Assembly (NCBI GenBank): GCA_903875575.1
Contig: CAIQWJ010000021.1
Coordinates: forward strand, 56,380 to 120,379
Direction: 5' to 3'
Source: an uncultured Acidobacteriia bacterium
Lineage (GTDB): Bacteria > Acidobacteriota > Terriglobia > Bryobacterales > Bryobacteraceae
Length of the DNA: 64,000 nucleotides
A program made the position numbers and the translations under genes. Position 1 is the first letter of the stretch. Each line of letters begins with the position of its first letter. Positions 33,996 to 43,223 of this stretch are shown here, in pieces. Under the pieces are notes generated by a model. The model saw only the letters and a program-made list of their open reading frames with translations. It made no database searches and had not been told where the DNA came from.

Positions 33996-34838
33996 ATGTC
34001 TGTCACACGCCGAACCTTTCTGGGTGCCGCCGCTGCCGCCGCCACCACTGTTCCCTTCGTCTCCGCGCAGAACAAGAAAATCCCGGTGGGACTGGAGCTT
34101 TATTCCGTCCGGTCAGCGCTTGCTGCCGACCCTATGGGTACGGTGAAGAAAGTAGCCGCAATGGGCTACCAAGTCGTGGAATTCTTCTCGCCCTATTACA
34201 AATGGACTCCCGAGCAGGCGAAAGACATGCGCAAGTTGCTTGACGATCTCGGCATTCAGTGCCGGTCCACTCACAACGACCTGGCAAATTTCAAGCCGGA
34301 GAACCTCCAGAAGGCGATCGATCTCAACAAAACGATCGGCGCCACCTACATGGTGATGGCGAGTTCCATTCGTTCCACCAACCCGGATGACTGGAAGAAG
34401 CTCGCGCTCGAAACTCTGGTGCCGGCTCTCGACGTTCTGCGCCCAGTCGGACTGCGTGGGGGGTATCACAACCACCAGTACGAATTCGTTTCCACCAACG
34501 GCGGGCCGCGTCCCGTCGAAGTCCTGGCCGCGAATACTCCGAGAGATTTCATGATGCAGTTTGACGTCGGCACCTGCGTAGAGATGGGTGCCGATCCCGT
34601 AGCATGGATCAACGCCAATCCCGGTCGCATTAACTCGCTTCACCTTAAGGACTGGAACAAGGAACGCGGCTACAAGGTTCTTTTCGCCGAAGGCGTGGTG
34701 CCATGGAAAGAAGTACTGACCGCAGCCACGAAGACCGGTGGCGCAGAGTATTTTCTGATCGAACAGGAAGGCAGCGACTATTCGGAGTTCGAAACCGCGC
34801 AGCGCTGCCTCGATACATTTCACAAGCTGATGGGGTAA
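33996..34838 (+). CDS. Tat-exported sugar isomerase/epimerase-like TIM-barrel protein
   Basis: A 280-residue exported enzyme of the xylose-isomerase-like superfamily. The signal sequence has a twin-arginine motif (TRRTFLG) followed by a run of Ala. Barrel motifs are PVGLELYSVR at the first strand, GYHNHQYEF, FDVGTCVEMG and SLHLKDWN, and FLIEQEGSD near the C-terminus supplies another acidic ligand. Relatives in Acidobacteria and Planctomycetes belong to sugar-degrading loci, but the substrate here is unknown. It is a single gene followed by an unrelated exported unknown protein 48 bases later. Confidence 0.85.
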   Translation: MSVTRRTFLGAAAAAATTVPFVSAQNKKIPVGLELYSVRSALAADPMGTVKKVAAMGYQVVEFFSPYYKWTPEQAKDMRKLLDDLGIQCRSTHNDLANFKPENLQKAIDLNKTIGATYMVMASSIRSTNPDDWKKLALETLVPALDVLRPVGLRGGYHNHQYEFVSTNGGPRPVEVLAANTPRDFMMQFDVGTCVEMGADPVAWINANPGRINSLHLKDWNKERGYKVLFAEGVVPWKEVLTAATKTGGAEYFLIEQEGSDYSEFETAQRCLDTFHKLMG

Positions 34839-34886
34839 GCCGCCTGGAGCCGCAGTCGACGAGCGCGCTAATCTGGTGATGACCTC

Positions 34887-35507
34887 ATGAACTACCTGCG
34901 TATCGTCGGCCGCGCCGCCGTGATTCTGTCTGTCGCTTTACTGGCGACGACGGCGTTCGCCCAGGTGATCGAATACGAGGCCGATGGCCAGAAGTTCCAG
35001 ACCCTCAGCCATCACGGGCTCACCGTCATCGTGACGCATCTGCCAACCCAGGTCGCCGGCTACGGCCTGATTCAGGTTTCCTTCGCGAATGGCTCTACTA
35101 TTCATTGGACGGTGAAACCCGAAGGTTTTCAATACGTGCGGGGTTCGGAGACAATCACCGCACTCTCCACGGATGCTGTTGTGAACGTGATGCTTGACCA
35201 TGCCTCCGGTAACGACGTGGCGAAGCTGATCGTGTCCTACGAAAAGGCGCTGTACGCGATCCCCAACATGCGTTCCGACAACGGCTACGAGCAGCGCAGA
35301 CAGGGAACGCTGGCTGGCGGGTCGTCAGCGCGTCTGCGGGCCGCCGCTGCGGCATCCGCAATCATGCTGGCCCAGGTTCGCATTGCGCCCGGAGGATCCA
35401 CGGATGGAGCCGTATTCCTCAAGTTGCCGCATGACCCGAAGGCACTCGCCGGAGGCCACATCGTCTTCCGCTGCGATGACGAAGTATTTGAATTCAATCC
35501 CGACTGA
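34887..35507 (+). CDS. Secreted protein of unknown function
   Basis: A 206-residue exported protein. The signal peptide (AVILSVALLATTAFAQ) has a clear AFA-Q cleavage site. The mature part has alternating hydrophobic residues suggesting beta structure (GLTVIVTHLP, GLIQVSFANGSTIHWTVKPEGF). A middle helical Ala-rich stretch (RLRAAAAASAIML) precedes a short Asp/Glu-rich C-terminus. No family is recognised. It has its own ATG with purine-rich leader and ends 13 bases from the convergent LytTR gene. Confidence 0.65.
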   Translation: MNYLRIVGRAAVILSVALLATTAFAQVIEYEADGQKFQTLSHHGLTVIVTHLPTQVAGYGLIQVSFANGSTIHWTVKPEGFQYVRGSETITALSTDAVVNVMLDHASGNDVAKLIVSYEKALYAIPNMRSDNGYEQRRQGTLAGGSSARLRAAAAASAIMLAQVRIAPGGSTDGAVFLKLPHDPKALAGGHIVFRCDDEVFEFNPD

Positions 35508-35519
35508 CACCCGCCGGCC

Positions 35520-36281
35520 TCACACCCCCAGCAATAATCGCGATTCCAGTTTTTCGCGATGATTCTTGGTCAGCGTCAACTCCGTACCGTCCCGCAGGAT
35601 CACCCGATAATCGCCGCGAAACCACGGCTGTAACTCCCTGATTCGATCCAGATTCACGATCGACGACCGATGCGTTCTTAGGAACTGCGCCGGATCGAGG
35701 CGCGCCTCAAGTTCATTCATGGTCTCCCGAACAATATGTGTATCCCTGCCACTGTGCAGGCACACATAATTGTCGGCTGCCTCAATCCAGTCGATATCCG
35801 CGATCTTTACGAACACCACTCTGCCGTTATTGCGCACCGCAATCCGGTCCGGCGATACGCGACCAGTCGACTGCGTCTCCGTTTGCCCGCGGCGTTCCCT
35901 TTGCCCGGAACGGTCGCACTCAACACGGGAGCGCGCCCGATGCAGGGACTCCCGGAAGCGCCTGCCGTCGAACGGTTTCAGGAGATAGTCGAAAGCCTGT
36001 ACTTCGAATGCGCGCAACGCATACTCGTCATAGGCCGAGGTAAAGATCACCAGAGGCTTACTTTCGGTCATGGACCGCGCCACCTCAAAGCCGTCCATCT
36101 CCGGCATCTGGACATCGAGAAAGACAATATCGGGGCGTGAGTGCCCCAGAGCAGCCAGGGCTTCCATGCCATTGGCGCACTCTCCCGCGACTTCGCAATC
36201 CGGCTCCAGGCTCAGCAGCCGTCGCACCCGCCGCCTTGAGAGCCGCTCATCATCCACGATCAATACTTTGAAGTTCGGCAT
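35520..36281 (-). CDS. LytTR-family response regulator
   Basis: A 253-residue regulator with a receiver domain (about 1-120; acidic residues in IVDDE, phospho-acceptor D56 in IVFLDVQMPEMDGFEVA, Lys in YLLKPFDGRRF) and a C-terminal LytTR DNA-binding domain (about 150-250; DIDWIEAADNYVCLHSGRD and FLRTHRSSIVNLDRI). A charged linker joins them. LytTR proteins bind direct repeats upstream of exopolysaccharide, autolysis or toxin genes; no target is identified here. Its start overlaps the kinase gene by 32 bases, so the pair is certainly co-transcribed. Confidence 0.93.
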   Translation of the reverse strand: MPNFKVLIVDDERLSRRRVRRLLSLEPDCEVAGECANGMEALAALGHSRPDIVFLDVQMPEMDGFEVARSMTESKPLVIFTSAYDEYALRAFEVQAFDYLLKPFDGRRFRESLHRARSRVECDRSGQRERRGQTETQSTGRVSPDRIAVRNNGRVVFVKIADIDWIEAADNYVCLHSGRDTHIVRETMNELEARLDPAQFLRTHRSSIVNLDRIRELQPWFRGDYRVILRDGTELTLTKNHREKLESRLLLGV

Positions 36282-37449
36282 TCCATATACTCCCCGTCGT
36301 CAATTCGGTCGACGACGGTATTACCTTTGACATCGACTGCATGCGGATAGGCAGCGTGATGCGGGCCTCCGCTCCACCTGCGGGAAGACCCCGCAGGATC
36401 AGCGACTGGTGCGAACCGTAAAGCGATTCCAGTCGTCCGCGCGTGATCCCGAGGCCCATGCCTTCACGCATACTCTGCTGCGATTTCAACCCCGTTCCTG
36501 CCTCATCGGCGGGAGGCAGACCGGCTCCGTTATCGGTCACCCGCAGAATCAGCGTGTCGGCGTAACGCTCAGCCGCAATCGCGATCCAGCCGGGTTCCGA
36601 CCTCTTTCCAATTCCGTGCCGGATCGCATTCTCCACCAGCGGTTGCAATACCAGGTTCGGTACCATGGCCTCGCGCAGAGCCGCCGGAATGTCGTACATA
36701 ACACTGAGACGATCCTCGAAGCGCGCGCGTTCGATTTCCAGATAAAGATCCAGAATCCGCAGTTCCTCAGCCAGCGTGACCTCATGCACCGAACTGTTTG
36801 CCATGAAGAGTCGTAACAACTCGCTCAGGCGCGCAATCGTTCTCTCCGCCATATCAGGATCTTCGTGCACCATTGCCGTGATGCTGTGCAGGGTGTTGAA
36901 GAGAAAGTGCGGATGCAACTGCATCTTGAGGGCCTGCAATTGCGCCTGTACCAGCTGAGTCTGTAATTGCGATGATCTTGTCAACCCGGTCTGATAACGC
37001 TGGTAGTAAACGTAAGCGTGCTCCGCGCCCACGATGACCGCAAAAAGCAAGGTGCCGGTGTCAAAGGTCATCTCCACTGAACGCAGCAATTTCGGCCACG
37101 TGAAGCGGTAAAAGGCGGAGTTCGGCGGTTGCACCAACAGGTCGTAGGTAAGCTTGATCACCGGGACCAGGACGAAAAGCATAATCCCATGCGCCACGAT
37201 GTTACGGCTCCAGTTCGTCCGTTCCAGCCTGTAGCGCCTTGAGCACCAGAGAATGGCAGGTGTCGCCATTCCCCAAAGCCAGGCATAACTCATTTCTGCG
37301 CGAAGACATTCCGTCCATGACTTCGGATTCGGAGTAAACGCAAACCAATAGTGCGACTGCCACGAACACAGCAACCCATATGCCGACCAGACTGCGAACA
37401 GCAGTCCGATTTTGGCGAGCGTCGGACGCAAAATAAAAGGACGCAACAT
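36250..37449 (-). CDS. LytS-type histidine kinase
   Basis: A 399-residue membrane sensor with four hydrophobic segments in the first ~145 residues (LAKIGLLFAVWSAYGLL, the region 58-68, GIMLFVLVPVIKLTYDLL, TGTLLFAVIVGAEHAYVYY), a coiled linker, the His_kinase motif LHPHFLFNTLHSI at residues 179-191 and a HATPase domain (PNLVLQPLVENAIRHGIG, DNGAGLP, GLGITRGRLESLYG). No extracellular sensor domain is visible, so the signal is probably read by the membrane part. It is the partner of the LytTR regulator that overlaps its 3' end. The 135 bases upstream, before the TonB receptor stop, show no feature. Confidence 0.92.
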   Translation of the reverse strand: MLRPFILRPTLAKIGLLFAVWSAYGLLCSWQSHYWFAFTPNPKSWTECLRAEMSYAWLWGMATPAILWCSRRYRLERTNWSRNIVAHGIMLFVLVPVIKLTYDLLVQPPNSAFYRFTWPKLLRSVEMTFDTGTLLFAVIVGAEHAYVYYQRYQTGLTRSSQLQTQLVQAQLQALKMQLHPHFLFNTLHSITAMVHEDPDMAERTIARLSELLRLFMANSSVHEVTLAEELRILDLYLEIERARFEDRLSVMYDIPAALREAMVPNLVLQPLVENAIRHGIGKRSEPGWIAIAAERYADTLILRVTDNGAGLPPADEAGTGLKSQQSMREGMGLGITRGRLESLYGSHQSLILRGLPAGGAEARITLPIRMQSMSKVIPSSTELTTGSIWNAELQSIDRG

Positions 37450-37584
37450 GGGCTTTGATTCTTATACGCGCAAACGGCGGTTTCGTTCCGTGAAAAACGC
37501 CGCTTCATGCAAATCGGTACTACCCGTACATACGTGTCACAAGTCATCCGGACTGCGTTCAAATACAACCGCCTGCGCACTTTC

Positions 37585-40500
37585 TTAGAAACGAATCTTT
37601 AGCGCCATTTGCATGCCGCGCGGGTTGCTGCTGTAGATTGTCTCCGGATTGTGAAACGTCGGGTTCCCCGGGGTCAGATAGTTAAGGACTCCGCCGCTAT
37701 TATTCGGATTCACCGGATTGTCGGCGCGATTGGTAAACCCGGGAACGAACTGCGGATGATTCAGCGCATTGAATAACTGTGCGGAGAACTCCACGCGCAC
37801 CCGTTCACTGCTGTGGAGCTCCTTGAGAATATTTAGGTCCACATTGTTGATCGGCCTGCCTGGGAGCGTATTTCGCCCGCCGTTAGCGTAGGCACCCGGC
37901 CCTGCGGCAATGTATCGGGCATTCGGATTGATCGCTGCGTACGCCACGGTCTGGCCGCTGCTATTTGTCAGTGGCCGCACGCCGCTTCCGGTCCCGTCCG
38001 CACCGGCGGGGTTCACAATCGTTCGGTCCGCGATGATGTCGCCCTTGAGATTCGAATCCATCTGACTGAGGGCCGTAACGAACTCCCCACTCTCGTAAAT
38101 GTACATAGGCGCGACTGACCAGTTACCAGCCAGTGTCTTCATTAGTCGGCCCGCACCGGACCCAAGTGGAATCTCATAAACCGCCGCAAGTGTCACTCGA
38201 TGACGATGATCCAGCGCGGAATTTGCCCGCTCCGCACGCAGGTTCTGCGAATCCTGCGGCCGGCGGGGCGTCAGCAGCGTTGTGAAGAACTCTTCCGTGC
38301 TGTCATCGATCAAATGGCTCCATGTCCAGGTAGCCATCAGTTGCAGATGTTCGGAATAGCGCTTGTTTAGTTGCGTAGCCAGGCCGTGATAACTGGAATT
38401 TCCGCGGGGCGCGAACTCCACCAGAGAGGGATTGGTGAAACCGGCTGCCGCGTACTGCGGCAGAATCTTCGATAGCTTTTCCGCACCCTGCAACTGCGCC
38501 AGCGTGAGTGGCAGTGCGTCCAGCGTGGCTTGCGCCGGTACCTGAAGATAGGTGGGCAGGGAATTCGCGGGGGTCACTACCGTCGCCGTTGTAGGGCGAG
38601 TCTGCATATCCAGATGCACGCCGCGTGTGCCCAGGTAACGGGCCTCCAGCGAATAGTTCTTAGCAAAAACATGCTGTACGCCGAAATTCCAGTGCAAAGA
38701 ATACGGCATCTGCTTGTCCTGAATGTGTGCGGACGTAGCAGCCCGCGCCTGGGTGGCTGTCAGGGAACCCAAGCCAAAGCCTGGCGCGATGCCGCCACCC
38801 GCCAGGAAACCCTGGATGGCCATGGCGGGTTCGCTGACTACGGTGGAGAATTGCGGAGGCTGAGAATTTACTCCGATGTTGTCATACAAAACGTCATACG
38901 CCACTCCGAACCCCGCGCGAACGGATGTCGCACCGGACCTGCCCGGAGACCACGCTAAACCAACGCGCGGCGCAAAGTTCAGATATTGCGGCTTGGGAGC
39001 GTCAAAGACCAGCACACCCGGCACGCTGGACATGGCGTTGAGCGCCTGCTTCGTCTGGCCCAGCGGAACGCTGGCATGTTCATAACGAGCGCCCGCATTT
39101 GCGGTCAGCGATGGCGTCAGCCGGATCGAATCGTTCACGTACCCCGCAAAGGTATGCTGATTCCCGTAATAGGTTGGATTTCCCAGCGTTCGTTGCGCTA
39201 CCTGATCCGGCGTGATGTCCTTGAGAAACACGTCGAGGGCACTGTACTCGTAGTCTCCCCGCACGTTGCTGGAGAAACGTAGCGGGGCAATGGCTTGCTG
39301 CGCTTCGAAACCCGCCCGCACCGAGTGTCGGCCACGCGTCCAGGATAGATGATTCGCCAGTTGATACGTCGCTGAGCCAACGAATTGCGGAGCCGTAGAA
39401 TCCGGGCCCAACTGCAGCCCTCCCAGATCGGCAATCTGAATCGTGGGAAATACGTCCAGCCCGGGATATTTGAAACTGCCCGTTGGCGTATCGTCTACAA
39501 AACGCGTCCAGGCGAGACGGAATTCATTGGTTACGGCTGGCGAGAAAACGTGGTATTCGGTAACTGCGGCTAACTGGCTGCCAATCGTGATCGGCAGGAA
39601 GAACGCCGGAAGACTCGTCGCGTTATCCAGTTGCGACGAATGATTCGCCACGTAGAGCAGGCGCAGACGATCCTTCTCTGAGGCAAAGTAATCGCCGCTT
39701 GCCACCGCGTTGACGACATTGACGTAGTTCGCCGCCACCACCGGCAGAATCCCCACCGGTACTCGAACTCCCGCTACCACCGGATACTGCGTTGCGTCGC
39801 CCAGCGCAGCGGGTGCCGCGCCCGCATACTGCTGCAAAATGCCGAGATTCGTCTTGCTCAATCCGGGCAGATTCGCCAGCGTCGAATATCCCTGACTGGT
39901 TGGTGTGAGGATTTCGCCGGGCGAAGATGCCTGCCCGGTCGGCGAATATTCCAGATTGCCGAAGTAAAAGAGTTTGTTGCGGCGCAGGGGCCCGCCGACC
40001 GCGCCTCCGAAACGGTTGGAATCGAAACGTGGATTCGTGCGGGTTCCGGCGCTCGCAAAAATCTGATCCACCGCGTTCAAATGCCGGTTTTGCAGATAGT
40101 CGTAAATCAAGCCATGCAACTGATCGGTGCCACTCTTGACGATGACGTTGAACTGGCCGCCGGAGGAACGTCCGAATTCCGCCCCGAACTGGTTCTGCAG
40201 CATAGTGAACTCCTGCGTTGCATCGTTGGGCACACTGGCAAGCGCGCCTGTATTGGCGCGGTTGTTGTTATCGGCGCCATCCACGGTGAAGTTATTGCTG
40301 CGGGGGCGCATACCGCCCACTGAAGGCCCGGTGCCAATCTGCAAGCCGCCGTTCGACGTGACCCCTGCGCTCAACAGCGACAGATTCAGAACCCCCGGAC
40401 CCATGCCCGATACAGGCAAATCGCCCAAATCCCTGTCGCTGAAAGAACTTCCGATCGTTGCCGTGGTCGTATCGATACTGGTGGCTGCGGCAATGACATC

Positions 40501-40911
40501 CACGCTGGATGTTACGGACCCCACCTGCAGAGTCACATTCACCGTAGAACTCTTGCTCAGCACCACTCTTACCTCTTTGATAGATGCTGGCTGAAACCCC
40601 GCGGCACTCACCATGAGACTGTAGTCGCCGGCTGGCAAATTGCTCATCCGATAGCCCCCATTCGCATCAGAGTCCGATTTGAAATGGATACCGGTGCCCG
40701 TTTGGGCAGCGTCAATGGCGGCGTTGGGCAGTGCGTCGCCGCGTGCGTCCAGAATGCTTCCTGTGAGTTCGCCGCTGGCAACCTGGGCGTTAGACGTCGG
40801 TGCCTGTAACAAAATCGCCGCACACGCCATCGCCAATGACGTCAGAATTCCGGCGACCGAACCCTGCTGAAACCGCCTCGTTCGAATTGCTCTCAATCTG
40901 CCCCCTGGCAC
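37585..40911 (-). CDS. TonB-dependent receptor with carboxypeptidase-regulatory domain (Oar-like) 1
   Basis: A 1108-residue outer-membrane protein. It has a signal peptide (GILTSLAMACAAILLQAPTSNAQ), a carboxypeptidase-regulatory-like domain (about 44-130; GELTGSILDARGDALPNAAI), a plug (SSFSDRDLGDLPVSG to NNFTVDGADNNNR), and a long beta barrel that ends with a terminal aromatic (MQMALKIRF). Such Acidobacteria-type receptors are very common and take up unknown, probably polymeric, nutrients with TonB energy. The GTG at 40911 is the longest start; TTG 40896, with GGGGGC upstream, is an alternative. No SusD-type partner follows. The TPR protein gene upstream runs the same way, 153 bases apart. 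Confidence 0.93.
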   Translation of the reverse strand: MPGGRLRAIRTRRFQQGSVAGILTSLAMACAAILLQAPTSNAQVASGELTGSILDARGDALPNAAIDAAQTGTGIHFKSDSDANGGYRMSNLPAGDYSLMVSAAGFQPASIKEVRVVLSKSSTVNVTLQVGSVTSSVDVIAAATSIDTTTATIGSSFSDRDLGDLPVSGMGPGVLNLSLLSAGVTSNGGLQIGTGPSVGGMRPRSNNFTVDGADNNNRANTGALASVPNDATQEFTMLQNQFGAEFGRSSGGQFNVIVKSGTDQLHGLIYDYLQNRHLNAVDQIFASAGTRTNPRFDSNRFGGAVGGPLRRNKLFYFGNLEYSPTGQASSPGEILTPTSQGYSTLANLPGLSKTNLGILQQYAGAAPAALGDATQYPVVAGVRVPVGILPVVAANYVNVVNAVASGDYFASEKDRLRLLYVANHSSQLDNATSLPAFFLPITIGSQLAAVTEYHVFSPAVTNEFRLAWTRFVDDTPTGSFKYPGLDVFPTIQIADLGGLQLGPDSTAPQFVGSATYQLANHLSWTRGRHSVRAGFEAQQAIAPLRFSSNVRGDYEYSALDVFLKDITPDQVAQRTLGNPTYYGNQHTFAGYVNDSIRLTPSLTANAGARYEHASVPLGQTKQALNAMSSVPGVLVFDAPKPQYLNFAPRVGLAWSPGRSGATSVRAGFGVAYDVLYDNIGVNSQPPQFSTVVSEPAMAIQGFLAGGGIAPGFGLGSLTATQARAATSAHIQDKQMPYSLHWNFGVQHVFAKNYSLEARYLGTRGVHLDMQTRPTTATVVTPANSLPTYLQVPAQATLDALPLTLAQLQGAEKLSKILPQYAAAGFTNPSLVEFAPRGNSSYHGLATQLNKRYSEHLQLMATWTWSHLIDDSTEEFFTTLLTPRRPQDSQNLRAERANSALDHRHRVTLAAVYEIPLGSGAGRLMKTLAGNWSVAPMYIYESGEFVTALSQMDSNLKGDIIADRTIVNPAGADGTGSGVRPLTNSSGQTVAYAAINPNARYIAAGPGAYANGGRNTLPGRPINNVDLNILKELHSSERVRVEFSAQLFNALNHPQFVPGFTNRADNPVNPNNSGGVLNYLTPGNPTFHNPETIYSSNPRGMQMALKIRF

Positions 40912-41064
40912 GCGCCGACGAGCCTTCTCCGGCTACCGGACCGTCGGTCTGGCCGGGCACATGATCCAATCCGAGTTTGTGGCCGCGAAGGGCTGCCCCG
41001 TCACTTCTTTGGGGCCAACCTGCCGCTTCGAGGGGCGGAAACGCGCAGGGTCGTGGCAGGTGTC

Positions 41065-42429
41065 TCACGGGAAAACCACCGAAGATTGAGTGCCCTGCTT
41101 TGGATCGTGTGAAACGGCGCGAGCACGCGCTTCCAGCGCCCGTATCTCCTGCTTTTCTCCGCCTCGGCGTTTCACCGCTTCAGCCAACGACCGCAGCAGT
41201 GCGGGGGAATCCGCGCCCGTATCCTTCCGCAATGCGATTGCTTCGCGATAAAGCGCCTCCGCCGCGCTCCAGTTGTGCTGCTGCTGACGAAGGTCTCCCA
41301 GCAGTTGCACGGAATTGGCCAGCGCCGCGGCGTGGATCCCCATTCTGCGCTGGTCCGTCACCGTGTCTGGCAGGATGGCTTCCGCAGCCGATAGATCGTG
41401 TCTCCGCAGGAAGATGGCCGCCAGTGCCACCTGCGCGGAAGCAATTCTTACGGGATCCGATTCTGATTGTCGCTGCAGCAGCGACAACGCATGTTGCGCG
41501 TACTCTTCAGCATCAGTCGGGCGACCTTCTCCACTCGCTACGGAACTCAATTCGGAGAAAATCGCTGCCAACTGGGGTTCCCAGGGCGACCGGCTTTTTT
41601 CAACAAGATATCGAGCTCGTCGAAGCAATAATCCTGCGCCTGCGAACTGTCGCTCCGCGATCAGCACCAGTGCCAGGTTGGTCTGATATCCCGCCGTAAC
41701 AGGGTGGTCTTCGCCGAGGGCGGTGGTCGCAATCGCCACCGACTGGCGCAGGCTGGCCTCCGCCGCGCTGAAGTTCCCCGCCACCAGATCGATCATGCCG
41801 AGGGCACCCCGCGCAAAGGCGATCTGACTTGCGGGCGTGGCGCTCGCTCGGTTTCCGGCCAACAGCGACAGCGCTTCGGTGAGCGGTGCCCGGCCACGCT
41901 CCGGTTGCGGCGACTGAGCGTAGTATCCGCCCAGACGAGTCAATGCCTCGGGTAGAAGTTCTCCGTATTCCGGCAGTCGCCTCGCTAGTGCCGTCGCCTT
42001 CAGCAGGCTGCCTTCCGCGCTCTCATCCTTCCCGTGCCGTCGGTAATACTCGCCCAGGTCGATGAGCCGCGCGCAATAAACGGGCAGGTAAGCCACTCCA
42101 GCCCGTTCCGCATCTGACACTGCACGGGCGTAGAGCTCCTCGGCGCGCACCGTATTTCCACGGGCTTCATCGATGGAGGCGAATAGATTCTCGCACGTAA
42201 TCTCCCGCGCCAATGGGTGCGGGTTGCCGGCGGTGACCGCACAGGCCTGCCTGTAAGCAAACTCGGCCTGATCCGGATCGCCGGCCAGAAAAGCTGCCCG
42301 GCCCTGCCGGACCCAATCCTCATAGCTGGTTGCGGCGTTGGAGCCTGTCGGAATCTTCAGAGGCTCGGCATGGGCCGGAACCTGCCAGAGAGTCAACGTC
42401 GCCGCGGCAATAAATATCGGTAATCTCAT
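41065..42429 (-). CDS. Exported TPR protein
   Basis: A 454-residue exported protein made almost entirely of tetratricopeptide-type helical repeats after a signal peptide (IFIAAATLTLWQVPAHAEPL). Repeat-like blocks are seen at GRAAFLAGDPDQAEFAYRQA, IDLVAGNFSAAEASLRQSV, LVLIAERQFAGAGLLLRRARY and LRQQQHNWSAAEALYREAI. This is a protein-protein scaffold pattern; Kinesin-light-chain-like repeats (ALGEDHPVTAGYQTNLA) are present. No enzymatic motif is seen. It lies upstream of TonB receptor 1 in the same direction, so a functional link is possible but not shown. Confidence 0.8.
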   Translation of the reverse strand: MRLPIFIAAATLTLWQVPAHAEPLKIPTGSNAATSYEDWVRQGRAAFLAGDPDQAEFAYRQACAVTAGNPHPLAREITCENLFASIDEARGNTVRAEELYARAVSDAERAGVAYLPVYCARLIDLGEYYRRHGKDESAEGSLLKATALARRLPEYGELLPEALTRLGGYYAQSPQPERGRAPLTEALSLLAGNRASATPASQIAFARGALGMIDLVAGNFSAAEASLRQSVAIATTALGEDHPVTAGYQTNLALVLIAERQFAGAGLLLRRARYLVEKSRSPWEPQLAAIFSELSSVASGEGRPTDAEEYAQHALSLLQRQSESDPVRIASAQVALAAIFLRRHDLSAAEAILPDTVTDQRRMGIHAAALANSVQLLGDLRQQQHNWSAAEALYREAIALRKDTGADSPALLRSLAEAVKRRGGEKQEIRALEARARAVSHDPKQGTQSSVVFP

Positions 42430-42484
42430 CGTGATACCGATCTTGCCCGTGCCCGGGATTAGACAATAGCCATTTGGGGTGAGT

Positions 42485-43189
42485 ATGCGCGCAAACGGGG
42501 TGGAAGAAATAACCGGGGGGGCGAGGCTGAATCAGGTTCTCACGCAGATGAGGCTTGTCGCCTCACCCGGCAATCTGGACGCGAAGCTGGCCGGTATGCG
42601 GCGCTTCGGTATCCATGCGGAAAGCCTCATCGGGCTCTCGACACCGGAAATCAGAAAGATCGCCCGCCACATCGGTCGCGATCAGCCTCTCGCCGAAGCG
42701 CTCTGGGAGACGGGTGTCTACGATGCCCGCATCCTCGCGTCTCTGATTACAGATCCAGCCTTGCTTCGCATCGCCGTCATGGACCGGTGGGCGCGGGACT
42801 TTGATTCCTGGAGCGTCTGCGATGCCTGCTGCTGTAACGCGTTCGACCGCTCCCCGCATGCGTGGAAACAGATTGCAAAATGGGCGAAAAGCGACGCCGA
42901 ATTCGTCCGCCGCGCAGCGTTCGCCACCATAGCGGCACTCGCCGTTCACGATAAAAAGGCCGACGACCAGGTGTTCCTCGCGGCACTGCCGCTCCTGGAG
43001 CGGTACGCCTTCGACGAACGCAATTTCGTGAAGAAAGCCGTCAACTGGGCGTTGAGAAACATAGGAAAACGCAACGCCGCACTCCTTTCCGCCGCCATCG
43101 GGTGCGCAGAACGCATCCGGCTCCAGGGGACGTCGCCCGCCCGCTGGATCGCCGCGGACGCCCTCCGGGAACTGCGAGCCCGCCGGTAA
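42485..43189 (+). CDS. DNA alkylation repair-like protein (AlkD family)
   Basis: A 234-residue all-helical (HEAT-like) protein of the AlkC/AlkD superfamily, which excises cationic alkylated bases such as 3-methyl- and 7-methyl-adenine or -guanine. Family blocks are STPEIRKIARHIGRDQ, DSWSVCDACC, EFVRRAAFATIAALAVH and NFVKKAVNWALRNIGKRN, ending ARWIAADALREL. There is no signal peptide. ATG 42485 is preferred to GTG 42479 because GGGGTGAG sits upstream of it. It is divergent from the TPR gene, and the VWA-related gene follows 34 bases downstream. DNA-glycosylase activity is inferred from family, not seen. Confidence 0.8.
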   Translation: MRANGVEEITGGARLNQVLTQMRLVASPGNLDAKLAGMRRFGIHAESLIGLSTPEIRKIARHIGRDQPLAEALWETGVYDARILASLITDPALLRIAVMDRWARDFDSWSVCDACCCNAFDRSPHAWKQIAKWAKSDAEFVRRAAFATIAALAVHDKKADDQVFLAALPLLERYAFDERNFVKKAVNWALRNIGKRNAALLSAAIGCAERIRLQGTSPARWIAADALRELRARR

Positions 43190-43223
43190 CGCCATGCCCT
43201 TTATGTGCGTCTCCCAAGTGGCA